A DNA stretch of 64,000 bases. Source: Pythium myriotylum (taxonomy: Eukaryota > Oomycota > Peronosporomycetes > Pythiales > Pythiaceae). Of this stretch, positions 20,871 through 31,632 are shown piece after piece. A program made the translations under genes and the position numbers. The notes beneath the pieces are model-generated. The model had not been told where the DNA came from and did no database searches. It saw only the letters and a program-made list of their open reading frames with translations. Location of the stretch: the NCBI GenBank assembly GCA_023091665.1, contig JALJCQ010000031.1, positions 620,001-684,000 on the forward strand. Reading direction: 5' to 3'. Position 1 is the first letter of the stretch. Each line of letters begins with the position of its first letter.

Positions 20871-21837
20871 CGGAACCAACGAAAGGGCGAAAGCGAAGAC
20901 GAGTGGTGGCGTGGTAGAGGATAGTCTTACGTTAATCATCTTTTCTTCTTTAACATCCTCGAAACAGCTGCAAGCGGCGTCGTCGTCGTGTGACGGTCTC
21001 TCTCCCATTAAGGATCGTTTGGATACCCGTTGCTCGCAGAACAGCGTTCGGCTCTGTAGTCATGGAATAAAAAACTGCCGAGATTTTCGCAGCTGCCTCG
21101 TAGTGCTGACGCGCACACCTGTACAAGTGCAGAACGAGTCCATGGATGATCTCGGTGCCAACCATCTTGAGCTACGACGCATAATCAAAAAGCTCGTGTA
21201 TGAAGCCTCTGTTCTGTCCAGTTCCTTCCAATGCCGGGTTTGTTGAACGGATCGGATAAGCCTGTCGATCTGAACTCACACGCTGAGCAGCGTTCGACAA
21301 GGTTGGCAGGTTTCATATCTTTTTCGCTCGACGAGCAGACGACGCGGAGACGGTGGAAGATCCGTGGGCGAGTGCAACGATAAGTCGCAGAAGCACGCGC
21401 GTTTGACATTTTGCGTTTAGTGGAAATAAACGGTCTTTTAGCTCATTTTGTTTCGGCGGGGAACTATGCGGCGTCGTTCGGTGGAACAACGTGAACCGAG
21501 TCGCCTACTTGGTGAGGCGGTGCAACTCACCGCCGTGGTCCGGCTTCAAGTGCCCCACCGAGTAACCGCCGACGCGAGAACGCGCGCGGAGCACGTGAGC
21601 AAGTTCGAGAAGCCGCCACGTGCGAGCACGAGATTCCAGGGGCCGACGAACGCCATGCCCTCTGGCTCCAACGATGACCGACGCTATTTTCTGCTTGTTC
21701 TTCGTGGAAAACGACGAAACTGGCATCGCGAGACTTTGAATGGATCCGATGAAGCCAGAGGACTGGAAGATCGTTTTCCCGCGACAGGAGTGCAGCAGTG
21801 AGGCGTTAAATGGCGTCAAATCCGTTGTGTATCCTCA

Positions 21838-21842
21838 TCTCT

Positions 21843-21881
<39 letters not shown>
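21838..21881. repeat. (CT)n microsatellite
   Basis: A pyrimidine tract that becomes perfect CT dinucleotides for about 34 bases, within a longer TCTTTCTC stretch. Confidence 0.95.
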
Positions 21882-21884
<3 letters not shown>

Positions 21885-23081
21885 TGCTCACTCGACTACC
21901 TTGTGCCCCCACAAACACACACATCAATGGGAAACAAGGTGTGGCATTGGCTGCTCTGTTGCCCCTGGCGGGTCTGTGTCCGTTGTGACTTGTTTTTCGC
22001 TTCCGTAGAAAATCCATCGTTGACGAATCCTCCATGCCCACCATATGCTCGAAGCGTCACTCATGCTGGCGTTTCGGATGGAGGCAGGTTCGTAACGCAA
22101 CGAATGCCGTTCTTCTTGCGTTGGAAGAACAAGAACGAGGAAGACGAGGAGACGGACGCCGTCTCCACGCGTCCAATGAGCTCTGTGCAATGTGCCGGTC
22201 GATCGAAGTGGTGCCACCAATTCTGAGTTGAGCAGAACGAGCGAGGAAGGCGTTTTCTCAACACCATCGCCTCCTCCTCAGCGCTGATGGAGTATGGAGT
22301 GTTCATTCTTGCTCTCCCGCGAGGGCGGTGCCTCACCGGCTTGAGACATGTCCCAACTGGATGGCCTACGATTGCCACCGATATGCCAAGACAAACGCAA
22401 TCACACCTTGTGGCTTTGGGATCCAATGCAGTCGCCAAGCGTTGCGCCGTCGCAGAGCTTCGCTGGCGTTCTCTGAGGGCCTCATCTCAGGTGGAAGTGG
22501 GGAGACGTTGCTTGGAGATGGAACGACGACCATCTTTCCGGCCGATCCGAGTCTTTCCACACCCCCTCTGCAATGTGCACATACACCATCGTACTGTGGT
22601 GTCAGCGTTGTGGTCAGAGTTGTATGGGTCTCCATATCCGACGACCAAACGAGTCCGACTTGAAGCTATCCCCATCTCGTTGTGGTCGACGTGCATAACG
22701 GGAAGATTTGCCGCAGCGCTCCAATCCTAGCTTCCCGGAGGGCACAAGGCAAACTGGCCATCGAAGAGACGGGGTTTCTCTTCAAGTTGAAGATGTGTCG
22801 ACAAAGTTCGACTTGGACCTTCTCGTGGGATCAACATGGCTACACAGGCTGCATTCTCCTTGGGAAAAGATCCGCCCGAGACATTGCCCGTTGGTTAGTT
22901 TAACGGATGCATCGCGCTCGGCGCCTGTGCTCCACAAACCGCTTTCTCCCGGATCAGCTAAACTTGGTTTGATCGTAGGAAGCTCTGCCAGCAGAGCCTC
23001 CCCGCACCAAACCATTTTGATGGGAGCTGTCCGTACCCATCCATCCAGGCCTCGTCACCTGCCCCACAGTGCCTTGCTTAA

Positions 23082-23098
23082 CCCCCCCCCCCCCCCCC
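23082..23098. repeat. Poly-C tract (17 bases)
   Basis: Seventeen consecutive C between CTTA and AACC in noncoding DNA. Confidence 0.95.
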
Positions 23099-23659
23099 AA
23101 CCTTCCATCCTCTACTTATTCGGGCACTGTGGGGTCTGCAGTGGAGCTGGAGGCCAAATCCTGAACTGGGCAGCACGCAGCACAAACGACAAGATGTATT
23201 CATTGGGCAGCTGTCCGTGATTCACTCGGTAAGGCCTCGCCGCGTACTCCTACCCAATCCTTTACAGACTAACCTCTGCTCACTTGTGAGGATTGCGATT
23301 GATGGGGCAGCTGCGCTCGGAGAGACAGCACAACTCCCAAGATTTCGGTACGTTTGCTGGCAGCAACTTCCAGTTGGTTCTCCGTCTGACTGTCGTGAAG
23401 CCTGTAAATTTCCCTAGACTGTGCAATTGAGCTATCCGTAACCGCTCATGCGAGCCTGACCACGGTCCTCCAGAGCTCTATCTTCTTTCCCCATATCTCT
23501 CTCTCTCTACTCATTCGAGTCTGTGGGTCGTGGAGGGTAGCGCACTGCACATCGTCATGACCAACTAACTTGCACGTTTAAATTCGCCGACCATGCTGCC
23601 GAAGTAAAATCGATGCGAAAGACAACAGTTGACACAAAACAACCTAGTGTTGCCGATTG

Positions 23660-25879
23660 TCACTTGGACCCATGCCACAAAATCTGTCGCACGGTCGCTT
23701 GCTCGGCCATAGCGAAGATGCTGCCGGCGACGGTCGCCTCCAGAACAGTCCCTCCGCAGAATCGGGCGGCGACGCTCAGGAATGCGAGCTTGGATCGCGG
23801 ATCCATCGGCCGCGAGTCGATCACGATGCCCTGGTAGTTTTTCGTGAGATTACGTCGCGCGTTGATGTAGGCTTCGACTTCGATCGAGTGGCCGATGCTG
23901 TTGACTTCAAGCAGATGCAGGTCCTGCGCGATGTCAAGGAGAAACTCGAGCTGCTGCACATTCTCCGCGCTGATTAGATTCTGCGCGACAGAGAGCCTTT
24001 TGAGATGCCAGCGTGGGGCCCTTGCGAGTCCACGGACAAAAGCGTCCATCATCCAAGGCTTCATCTGCGTTGACGTCAGGTTGAGCGTTTCCAGTGCGTA
24101 CAGTCGAGTCGCAAGGCCTTGCCAGTTTGTGTCAATATCCAAGAATGGCGATGAGCCTTCAATGTTCAGATGCTTTATGTGCGAGCAGGGTGACAGTATT
24201 GACTCCAGAGAGTGGTGATCTCTGCATCTGAACCACCGCATTGAGAGGAATGTGAGACGATACCCAATGGTCCAGAGCAGTTGCGAGTATTCGCAACCAC
24301 ATACGTTCAGCAGCAAACTGCGGCGGTCGGCTCCACGCGAAAATGACGGATCGTCCACGAGGAATCTCCCTTCAACATCCCCGTCGAGCACAAGTCGGTT
24401 GAAGCGAGCTCGAAAGAGAGACTTCCCATCCACGCTGATTTCGTTGAAGTCCCGTGCAGGAATGACTCCAGTCACTTCCGCGGTTTGCTCAGTCGCGAGG
24501 ATGGCAAGCTCGATGTCTCCCGAGTCATTCACTGATCGCACGACATGTTCTTGTTTCGGGTCGAACCACGTGCCGTCTTCATCATCTCCCAACACCAGGT
24601 GCGGGCCTCCAACACGGCAGGTAACACTTTTTCCTCTCGCCAATGCCTGGCGTACCGCTGGGAGGTTTTTCACCACTCGATCAGTGAGTGATGAATCCAA
24701 CAACTCGATCTCCTCGCGCTCGAATGGACGACCTGTGAGATCGAGCTCGCAATCACTGTCGATGTTTCCGCTAGGGTTGGAAGTCGTAAAGATAATCGCT
24801 TCCAGGGCCTTCACAAGTCCAGGTGCCAATCGCCGTGTCCAGAACTGGGTAGATCCGAGGGAATATTTGAGGGACAGTGACCGAAGATCTCGTGTTGCTC
24901 GGCGCAACGAGTCGTACAATGCCTGAAGATGGCTGACTTGAAGGCTATTGTATGCTAGCGAGATCCCCACGGGTCGCACGCTGCCTTTGCAATGAGAGGC
25001 GTCGAGAGCAGCCGTCAGAACACTCTTGAACGCAGCAGCGTACTCTGGTGTCACCATTTTACTCGCGTCTCCCAGTGGTCCGGAGGGGAAGATCGCTTCC
25101 ATTCTCAGCTCGTCGATACGCCTCGCCACAGGGTACACGCGAGATGCCAGTGCGCGGAGCGCGTCGGCAGAGAGCACCGTCTCACTAATCTCGAGCGAGC
25201 CGACCGCGTCTTCGAACACGCGTCTTCCGCGTTTCATCCTGTCTGGTTCGGTTTGTTCGATCACACTACCCAATAACTCCACGTCTTTGGCTGTCAACTG
25301 GGTCTTGGTCACGCAGATCGCCACTCGCATCGCTCGCAGCAGCGCCGTGCGATCGCCGACCTCGAGTTGATCAAAACCCGTCCAGACAGCGTCGAGGAAC
25401 TGCTTGATCGGCGCGAGAATCGCTCTCTCGAGCTTGCGCTCGGCCCACTGGAGCTTGACGCGCAGTTCGCGCTCGCGCACATGCTGTGCAAAGCGCCAGA
25501 TCGACACGTCGCCGCGGTCCAGCGGCCGCGCCATCATCTGCGACGTGAGCACGCGCGTCCAGAACGCGAGCTGGTCCTGTTCGCGGAGCCGGAGCCGCTC
25601 GGCCGCCGCACAGAGCGTCGCGAGCGCGCCGAGCGCCTCGCCAATGCGCGCAGGCAGCGCATTCTTGCGCGCTGGCGACGGGCTCTCGACGCGCGTGACG
25701 TGGAACACGAGCCACGAGGCGTGGGCGTGGCGCGGCTCGTGGACGAAGCGCGAGTCGACCTCGAGCGCGAGCAGTCCGCTGAGCTGCTCGTGGAGACGCG
25801 TCCACACGGCGTCGCACGAGGACGCGCCGCTCTCGCGCAAAGACGCGGCGTCGTCGTGGCGAGCTCGTCGGCGAGGCAT
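23660..25879 (-). CDS. Family B LRR-like protein, copy B2
   Basis: 739 aa from the ATG at 25879-25877 (MPRRRARHDD), chosen to match MPKIRRL of B1. It shares with B1 the FW-x-RVLTSQM and DVSIWRFAQ segments and, further on, HLQALYDSLRRATRDLRSLSLKYS. Recurring L-x-x-L-x-L strands with intervening helices suggest an LRR/RNI-like fold across most of the protein. The 5' third is much more GC-rich at third positions than the 3' half, an uneven composition. No membrane spans or secretion signal. Function unknown. A 280-bp C-rich upstream region follows. Confidence 0.82.
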   Translation of the reverse strand: MPRRRARHDDAASLRESGASSCDAVWTRLHEQLSGLLALEVDSRFVHEPRHAHASWLVFHVTRVESPSPARKNALPARIGEALGALATLCAAAERLRLREQDQLAFWTRVLTSQMMARPLDRGDVSIWRFAQHVRERELRVKLQWAERKLERAILAPIKQFLDAVWTGFDQLEVGDRTALLRAMRVAICVTKTQLTAKDVELLGSVIEQTEPDRMKRGRRVFEDAVGSLEISETVLSADALRALASRVYPVARRIDELRMEAIFPSGPLGDASKMVTPEYAAAFKSVLTAALDASHCKGSVRPVGISLAYNSLQVSHLQALYDSLRRATRDLRSLSLKYSLGSTQFWTRRLAPGLVKALEAIIFTTSNPSGNIDSDCELDLTGRPFEREEIELLDSSLTDRVVKNLPAVRQALARGKSVTCRVGGPHLVLGDDEDGTWFDPKQEHVVRSVNDSGDIELAILATEQTAEVTGVIPARDFNEISVDGKSLFRARFNRLVLDGDVEGRFLVDDPSFSRGADRRSLLLNVCGCEYSQLLWTIGYRLTFLSMRWFRCRDHHSLESILSPCSHIKHLNIEGSSPFLDIDTNWQGLATRLYALETLNLTSTQMKPWMMDAFVRGLARAPRWHLKRLSVAQNLISAENVQQLEFLLDIAQDLHLLEVNSIGHSIEVEAYINARRNLTKNYQGIVIDSRPMDPRSKLAFLSVAARFCGGTVLEATVAGSIFAMAEQATVRQILWHGSK

Positions 25880-27464
25880 GTGATCTCTTGGGTTCGCTGG
25901 TTGTTGCCCCTGCAGGGGGGGGTACATGGTTACACCTGAGTTGGAGAAATCTGATCCCGATCAGAGTCACAAATACATGTTTTGTGATTTGTGATTTGTC
26001 TTGAGAGAGGGTTCTTTTTTTTGTGAGAGAGCTCGATCTGAAGACCCTTGAGGTGTGCTCCAGACGGTCGATGGAGAGAAGCCCGGGGAGAGCCTCTTGG
26101 AGACACTGGGGAGACGACGGTTCCTCACGTCAGCGTGACGCGTGGAGAAGTGATTCCGTTGGTTGAAGAACAAAAGGAAGTTGAGTGAGTTGGGTTAAGA
26201 GCGACGGGCTCCCGGATCTCTCAACTCAGGTCTCTTCTTCAACGAGAGTTCCCAGCCGCGCCGTCTAGGAAATGCCCCAGCTTCAGCTTGAGCGAGATGG
26301 TGCTGCGCAGTTGTCAAGGAATGATAGCGTAGAGCACAAGTAACAGCATTCCCAACAACAATCAAACGGGAACCTTGTCACATTCAGCTCACTGCCAGTT
26401 TACGCAACGTACACTCAGCACGAGCTCTTTCCCAAAAGAAGCCGCAGATTAACGGCTCTGGGCTCAACTAAGTCATATCTTCAAAGTTTTCACTGAACTG
26501 GAAGCATACACGAGGAACCCAAACACGAAGACAGTTTTCCGCGTTCAGCGACTAGGTGTCTTCATATGTGGAGAGTTCACTTCGAGGTGCGCATCCATGA
26601 CGTCCATTCCCACTGCAGCCAGTGACGACTCGCACTCGAGCTTCATCCGCACCACAAAAAATACTAGAGACTTGCCATTCGGATTGCCATCATCCACTCT
26701 CTCTGCTGCAAGGGACTCCTTGCCTCATTAGACTCGCTATGGAACGCTATGTATCGGGAGAGCTACAGTACCGACTGAGAGGGGCGAGATGGCCCGTGGA
26801 GAATGGAAGGCGCCAACTTCAGACAAGTCGCCCTTCTCTTCCCAGCTTTGCGCACTGGCTCCGGATCTTTTTTCGACCTCGTTGCTTGCGATTGGCCGTG
26901 GAGGAAATCCGCTGTTGGTCGGTTGATTGGCAGAGCATGGACTGCAAACCTGCCATATCGAATATGAGCTGTCAAGCCCAAGAACGGAGAGCTCCTCCCA
27001 ACCGCACAACGCATGAGAAGGCAACCTGTAGAAATGAATTCATCGGCACAATCGTGACAAGTTCGATCACCCCCATCACCCCAAGTGTGGGTCGTTCCCA
27101 TCCACTCGCCTTCGCATCAAGCCGATGCGACGGCAAATAGAAAGCCGTGTTTTCCGAGAGGATCTTGTCAGGTTTCGAGCGAGGCTCCCGTGACGCGGTG
27201 TTCCTCACTGGATGGATCCCCAACCAAAAGCGACTTGACACCCCCCCCCCCCCCCTCCCATCCCGCATTCAGAAACCGGGATTAACCCAGAGACCCTCCC
27301 CCCCCCCCCCCCCCCCCCCCCCCCATCCCGGCGGCTGGCGCTGGTTGTTGGTCTCCGTCTGCCGCGTAGACCCAACGTGAGCGGCCAGGGTCTCGAGTCG
27401 TTCACTCGTCGATTCGCCAGCTCAAGACCAAGTCTCCTCTTCTTCTCTCTCGATCTCCACAGCC
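25880..27464. other. Intergenic between B2 and the amino-acid transporter (divergent promoters, poly-C tracts)
   Basis: 1.6 kb without a supported gene. C15 (27241-27255) and C27 (27298-27324) tracts lie 140-220 bp upstream of the transporter ATG. The sequence GTTCACTCGTCGATTCGCC near 27398-27416 is a weak initiator-like candidate for that gene. Confidence 0.5.
27241..27324. repeat. Paired poly-C tracts (C15 and C27)
   Basis: Two C homopolymers separated by about 40 bases, immediately upstream of the amino-acid transporter promoter. The G-strand is minus. Length is likely unstable or inaccurately assembled. Confidence 0.95.
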
Positions 27465-28919
27465 ATGGCGGGCAAGTGGTTCACGGCGGAAGATGCCAAG
27501 ATCGCGTTCAACCTCTTCTGCTGCGTCTACGGCATCGGCACGCTCGGCATGCCGGCCAACTTCTCGCGCGCCGGCCCCGTGCTCGCCGTGCTGGCCATGC
27601 TCTTCATGGCCTTCGCCAACGTCTACGCCTCGGTCGTCTGCTCCAAGGTCATGCTGCTCGCGCCTAAGAGCGTGCGCACCTTTGGTGATCTCGGCGAGTG
27701 GTGCATGGGCAAGACGGGCCGCTGGCTCGTCGTGATCTCGCAGATGGGCGTCTGCCTTCTGGTTCCCTGTGCGTTTCTCGTGCTCGGCGGCATCTTGTTG
27801 GGCCGCCTCTTCCCGGGAGCTTTCCAGGACAAGACGTGGATCGCGCTCATGGCCGCGAGCGCAATCCCCGTGTGCCTCACGCCGACCATGAAGGAAGGTG
27901 CTGGTGCTGCGTTCGCCGGCTGCCTCGGTACGATCATCGCCGATGTGATCGGCGTCGCTGTGCTGCTCCACGGCATGAGCGGCCATCCGAGCGTGCCGTC
28001 GTCGGACGTTTCGTTCGAGCAGGTCGCGCTGACGTTCGGAAACCTCTCGCTCGCGTACGGGGCAGGCATTGTGATCCCGGCGCTGCAGCGTCAGCACAGC
28101 CAACCCGAGCGTATGCCGCGTGTCATCGGCGTCACGCTTACGTTTATCTCGGTTCTATTCCTCGTGTTGGCCAGCACGGGTTACTCGGCGGTTGGCTGCC
28201 AGATCTCGGGCAACCTGCTCTTCACGATCTACGCCAGCCCGGCCACGGGCCTCTCGGCGCTCGGCTTCAAGTCGGATAGGGGCGCTGTTGTGCTCGCCTA
28301 CCTCTTCATGCAGCTTCACATCTCCATCGCGTTTGCCGTGATCCTGCACCCGGCTTTCTACATCTTCGAGCGACTCGCGCTGGGCATGCACAAGCGCCAG
28401 GCTGACGACATTGAGGCCATCAACTACGCCGCGGCTGATACGCCTGCTGAGGAGATCAAGCTCCGCAACTCCAAGGGCTCAGTTGTCTCGATGGCCGACC
28501 TTGAGAAGACCCACGATAACGAGGCCGATGAGTCGGCCGAGTACAAGGGCCACGAGCTCAAGTACATCCCGATGCGTCTCGCTGTCATGGTGCTGCTCGT
28601 GATCGCGTCGATCGCGCTCAAGGACCACTTCCTCGACCTCGCCGATTTCGTCGGCGCATCGGCCATCTCGGTGAGCTGCATCACGCTGCCGATCGTGTTT
28701 TACTTCAAGAAGCTCTGGACCTCGATCCCGATCTGGGAGAAGTTTGCCGGCGTGTTTGTGATCATCGTGTGCCTCACGCTCGGCACGTACGTGACCATCA
28801 AGACGGGCAAGAACCTCTTCAACCCGGGCGCTCCCAACCCGAACGCGTTCCCGTTCTGCCACGACGAGTTTAAGAACACGCTCTACTACAACGCCACGGC
28901 CGCCAAGCTCGGCAACTAG
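27465..28919 (+). CDS. Amino-acid transporter, AAAP (Aa_trans) type
   Basis: 484 aa from an ATG in strong context (CCATGG). The N-terminus has the family hallmark: a short cytosolic stretch then FNLFCCVYGIGTLGMPANFSRAG, the broken first helix with G-x-G-x-L-x-x-P. About ten or eleven hydrophobic spans follow (for example 145-170 and 240-260). An acidic cytosolic loop is at about 325-365 (DIEAINYAAADTPAEE to DEADESAEYKGHE). AAAP carriers are proton- or sodium-coupled and import amino acids at the plasma membrane or move them across vacuolar/lysosomal membranes; the substrate cannot be read. Codon use is strongly GC-ending, unlike the LRR genes, suggesting high expression. Intronless. Confidence 0.92.
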   Translation: MAGKWFTAEDAKIAFNLFCCVYGIGTLGMPANFSRAGPVLAVLAMLFMAFANVYASVVCSKVMLLAPKSVRTFGDLGEWCMGKTGRWLVVISQMGVCLLVPCAFLVLGGILLGRLFPGAFQDKTWIALMAASAIPVCLTPTMKEGAGAAFAGCLGTIIADVIGVAVLLHGMSGHPSVPSSDVSFEQVALTFGNLSLAYGAGIVIPALQRQHSQPERMPRVIGVTLTFISVLFLVLASTGYSAVGCQISGNLLFTIYASPATGLSALGFKSDRGAVVLAYLFMQLHISIAFAVILHPAFYIFERLALGMHKRQADDIEAINYAAADTPAEEIKLRNSKGSVVSMADLEKTHDNEADESAEYKGHELKYIPMRLAVMVLLVIASIALKDHFLDLADFVGASAISVSCITLPIVFYFKKLWTSIPIWEKFAGVFVIIVCLTLGTYVTIKTGKNLFNPGAPNPNAFPFCHDEFKNTLYYNATAAKLGN

Positions 28920-29117
28920 ACAGGATAGCAGCTGCTACGTAGTAAAAAGAAGATTGTTGTATCACCAGCATAAACTTGTTCATTCTTTTTCGAATGTTTG
29001 ATGATTACGCGGCTTCCTGGTAGTCAAGATCATGAATGATTCGAATACTAGCCGGAGCTGCTCACATGAGAGCGAGAGAGATGCGGTGGGAGAGACGCCA
29101 CTAGTGTTCTCGCCGCG

Positions 29118-29726
29118 ATGGCGTCGTTTGTGTCGGCGCTGGACCAGCCACGCGCGAGCGCCGCGTCTCCGCAGAAGACTCTCGAGCGGCTCCGCGAGTG
29201 TCTGCGCTTTCTGCGACATGTGGAGAGCGTTGAGATCAGCGGCACGTCGTACAACTGGGACGCGCTCAAGTGCTTTGTGATCTACGTGACGGTCACGGAC
29301 GACGAAGTCGAGCGAGAAGACGACGCGCAAGTCGCAGGCATCAAGGTGGTCAAGTCCACGGCGCCGTTCCAGATCGAGCGCACGCCCAAGGAATTGCACG
29401 AGTTAGAGACGACGATGCGCCAGTGGAGTGGCAAGCACGGCGCCGACGACGTCGCGTGCGACTTTTGTAGTCCGATCGCCAGCGGTGACGCGACAGCTGC
29501 TGTACTGCAGCACTCTCCGTCACGAGGTTTGCTGTCGTCGATGTTTCGGCGGAATGCACCCAAACTCAAGACTGAAGACGAGTGGGAAGCATGGCTGAAT
29601 GCGAGTATTGGTCGCATGCGCCGCATCGAGGTCGACGAGGCGAGGATATGCGAAGGACTGCTCCATATCCCCGCGCTACTGTCGCGATTCTTATTGCAGG
29701 AGTTTGCGAGCGACATAATTCTCTAG
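29118..29726 (+). CDS. Family D small protein, copy D2 (PX-like)
   Basis: 202 aa from the ATG at 29118 (MASFVSALDQPRAS), paralogous to D1 along its whole length: LRECLRFLRHVESVEISG, the segment TPKELHELETTMRQW, ACDFC, EAWLNASI and the C-terminus HIPALLSRFLLQEFASDIIL. The second CxxC of D1 is lost here. The tentative PX-like arrangement is as in D1. It lies 200 bp after the amino-acid transporter and 690 bp before C3, both on the same strand. The D-C pairing at 18.9-20.8 kb is thus repeated with C inverted. Confidence 0.78.
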   Translation: MASFVSALDQPRASAASPQKTLERLRECLRFLRHVESVEISGTSYNWDALKCFVIYVTVTDDEVEREDDAQVAGIKVVKSTAPFQIERTPKELHELETTMRQWSGKHGADDVACDFCSPIASGDATAAVLQHSPSRGLLSSMFRRNAPKLKTEDEWEAWLNASIGRMRRIEVDEARICEGLLHIPALLSRFLLQEFASDIIL

Positions 29727-30417
29727 GTTGATGTATGTCAATGGTATCTGGATAGTTTTCGACATGAACTCTGAATTCGACGGAACGATTCCATAAGGCA
29801 CAGCATGTGGCAAGCCTATCATCAATCTCAGCTGACCACATTCGTTAATCAACCAACTGCGAGCAGCAGCACATTGAATTCTGCTATGTGCTGCTTGCGA
29901 CTGATGGTGCTTCTCCAACTGCGTCGACTAGATCAGAATGAACAATTCTACAAACTGAATACGCTCTTCAGTTGCTTTCGCGGATAGTGTGCAAGAGCTG
30001 TTCCCAACACCGGCAAGTCGCGAGGACTTTGCATGATCAGCTGGTAAGCTGCGGGAGTATTACGTAGCGAAAGTGTTTCGCGTGGATTGGCGTACAGTTC
30101 GTTGGTGTTCACGACCATCTACTAGGTTCAATCACCTTGACGCCAGGGTTGTTGAGGCAGCTGAGCGTGTTGACCAATTCCGAGGACAACTGTCCAGTTG
30201 TGATGATCGTCATGATTCTCTGTGGGGGATGGACGGCGGAGAGACGCCAAAAAAGACGCAGCGGCTGTTCTAGCCTGATTAAAACACGAGGGGATGATTT
30301 GAGAGACATGCAGATCTTGGAATCCTATACCGAGCCCCACGTTGGAGACGGTGAGGGCCTATCCTCACTTGCGAATCTTCCGTCCGTTCCGAACTGGCCT
30401 CCCGCTCGTCACTGCGA
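29727..30417. other. Intergenic between D2 and C3
   Basis: 690 bp without a supported gene. The last part carries the C3 promoter element listed separately. Confidence 0.5.
30361..30381 (+). promoter_or_regulatory. Initiator-like core promoter of C3
   Basis: ATCCTCACTTGCGAATCTTC lies 37 bp upstream of the ATG at 30418. It aligns with the elements before C1 and C2 although the flanking DNA has diverged, so it is probably conserved core promoter. Confidence 0.5.
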
Positions 30418-31632
30418 ATGGCTCCACCAAAGTTTACGAGCCCATTTCCCAAGCTCGAGCTCTCGCTCGATGAGAAAGAAAGCCTTCACAACACTGCCGC
30501 AACACTCCTTGGTGATTCACAGGCGTTGTACGAAGACTATATCAGCAAGACAGGCAATCATCTCGACGCCGCCAAGTGGGAATGCATCCGCATGAGCGAG
30601 AATGTCAAGGTATACCGCGATCGTCGCCGCGGCGCTGGCACAGACAACAAGGATATGCACCTCATGTTGACGGTCGGCACGATGCCGGGCACGCTCCACG
30701 ATGCCATGTACGGTGTCATGTGCAACACGACCGACGATATCCGCGTCAAGGCCGCGTATGTTGGTGACCCTGTCGTCGACATGGCTGTGCTCGACTCGAT
30801 CATCGAACCGACGCCCGAGCAGCCGTTCGAGTCGATGATGGTGCGCTGGATGGCGCGCAAGATCCCGTTCCACGCGCGCGCACTGCTCAAGCACCAGGAC
30901 TGCATCTCGTTTGAGGCTACGGGCCTGCGCGCACTTACAAATGGCGAGACGGTCGGCTTCCACCTCGTACATTCGGTGAAGTTCGCGAAGACGCCTGTGC
31001 TGCCCAACTACGGCCGCATCAATATTTCGTTCTGCGGGCTTTACCGCCAAGTGACATCAACGCGCGTCGAGGCGTTCATGGTCTCGTACTTCGAGATCAA
31101 AGACTCGCTGCTCGTGTCGACGAGGCTCAAGGCACTCGCCGACTCGATGGTTTCGATCTCCCATGTCATCGAATGCGGCCAGCAAAAGAAGCTCGCGTTC
31201 TTGGTGCAAAACAAGGAGACTTTCGTGCTTGATCATGAAGGAGACGACCAAGAAGGAGATGGGTGCGCTGTGTGCGGCTCGAGGGATCGGTCGGCATACC
31301 GCGGCGTGAAGTCGGCCTGCACAATTTGCTCGCGCCACGTCTGTAACACCTGTCGCGTCAAGCGTGACCTGTGGATGTTCGCGCTCGACCGCGAGCTGCT
31401 TAAGCACAAAATGCGATTTTGCGTCCCTTGCATGGCCACGGCCCAGCGCATTGATGCTACGACCATCGCTAGTGCGCACGCCGAGCTCAAGCTCTCTCGC
31501 GACGTTGCGAAGGTCCGTAGCGTGCACTGCGTGCGGGTTTCCCGGGAGGATAAGGCTGCGGCACCTTGGACTCGAACCTCAAGTCACGCCCATACGTCTG
31601 TCACCTCTTCGTTCTCAAGTATGGACTTTTAA
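30418..31632 (+). CDS. START-like domain protein with C-terminal FYVE-type zinc finger, copy C3
   Basis: 404 aa from the ATG at 30418 (MAPPKFTSPFPKLELSLDEK). START-like region about residues 20-255. The FYVE-like finger has CAVC, CTIC, CNTC and CMPC-type pairs (in this copy CVPC becomes CVPCMATA). Nearly the same protein as C2, with scattered substitutions concentrated at residues 20-40 and the last 30 residues. Same inferred role as C1 and C2. Intronless, preceded by D2 on the same strand. Confidence 0.88.
   Translation: MAPPKFTSPFPKLELSLDEKESLHNTAATLLGDSQALYEDYISKTGNHLDAAKWECIRMSENVKVYRDRRRGAGTDNKDMHLMLTVGTMPGTLHDAMYGVMCNTTDDIRVKAAYVGDPVVDMAVLDSIIEPTPEQPFESMMVRWMARKIPFHARALLKHQDCISFEATGLRALTNGETVGFHLVHSVKFAKTPVLPNYGRINISFCGLYRQVTSTRVEAFMVSYFEIKDSLLVSTRLKALADSMVSISHVIECGQQKKLAFLVQNKETFVLDHEGDDQEGDGCAVCGSRDRSAYRGVKSACTICSRHVCNTCRVKRDLWMFALDRELLKHKMRFCVPCMATAQRIDATTIASAHAELKLSRDVAKVRSVHCVRVSREDKAAAPWTRTSSHAHTSVTSSFSSMDF

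Larger units (their letters stand above)
20871..23659. other. 2.8-kb gene-poor stretch with CT and poly-C tracts
   Basis: No supported gene on either strand. Many 60-170 codon frames exist but overlap each other in conflicting frames and have no recognisable motif. It contains a (CT)n microsatellite at 21838-21881 and a C17 tract at 23082-23098. Confidence 0.5.

Noticed and set aside
22287..23220. Several overlapping 70-170 codon frames
   Set aside because: Conflicting frames on both strands, no motif, partly translated poly-C.
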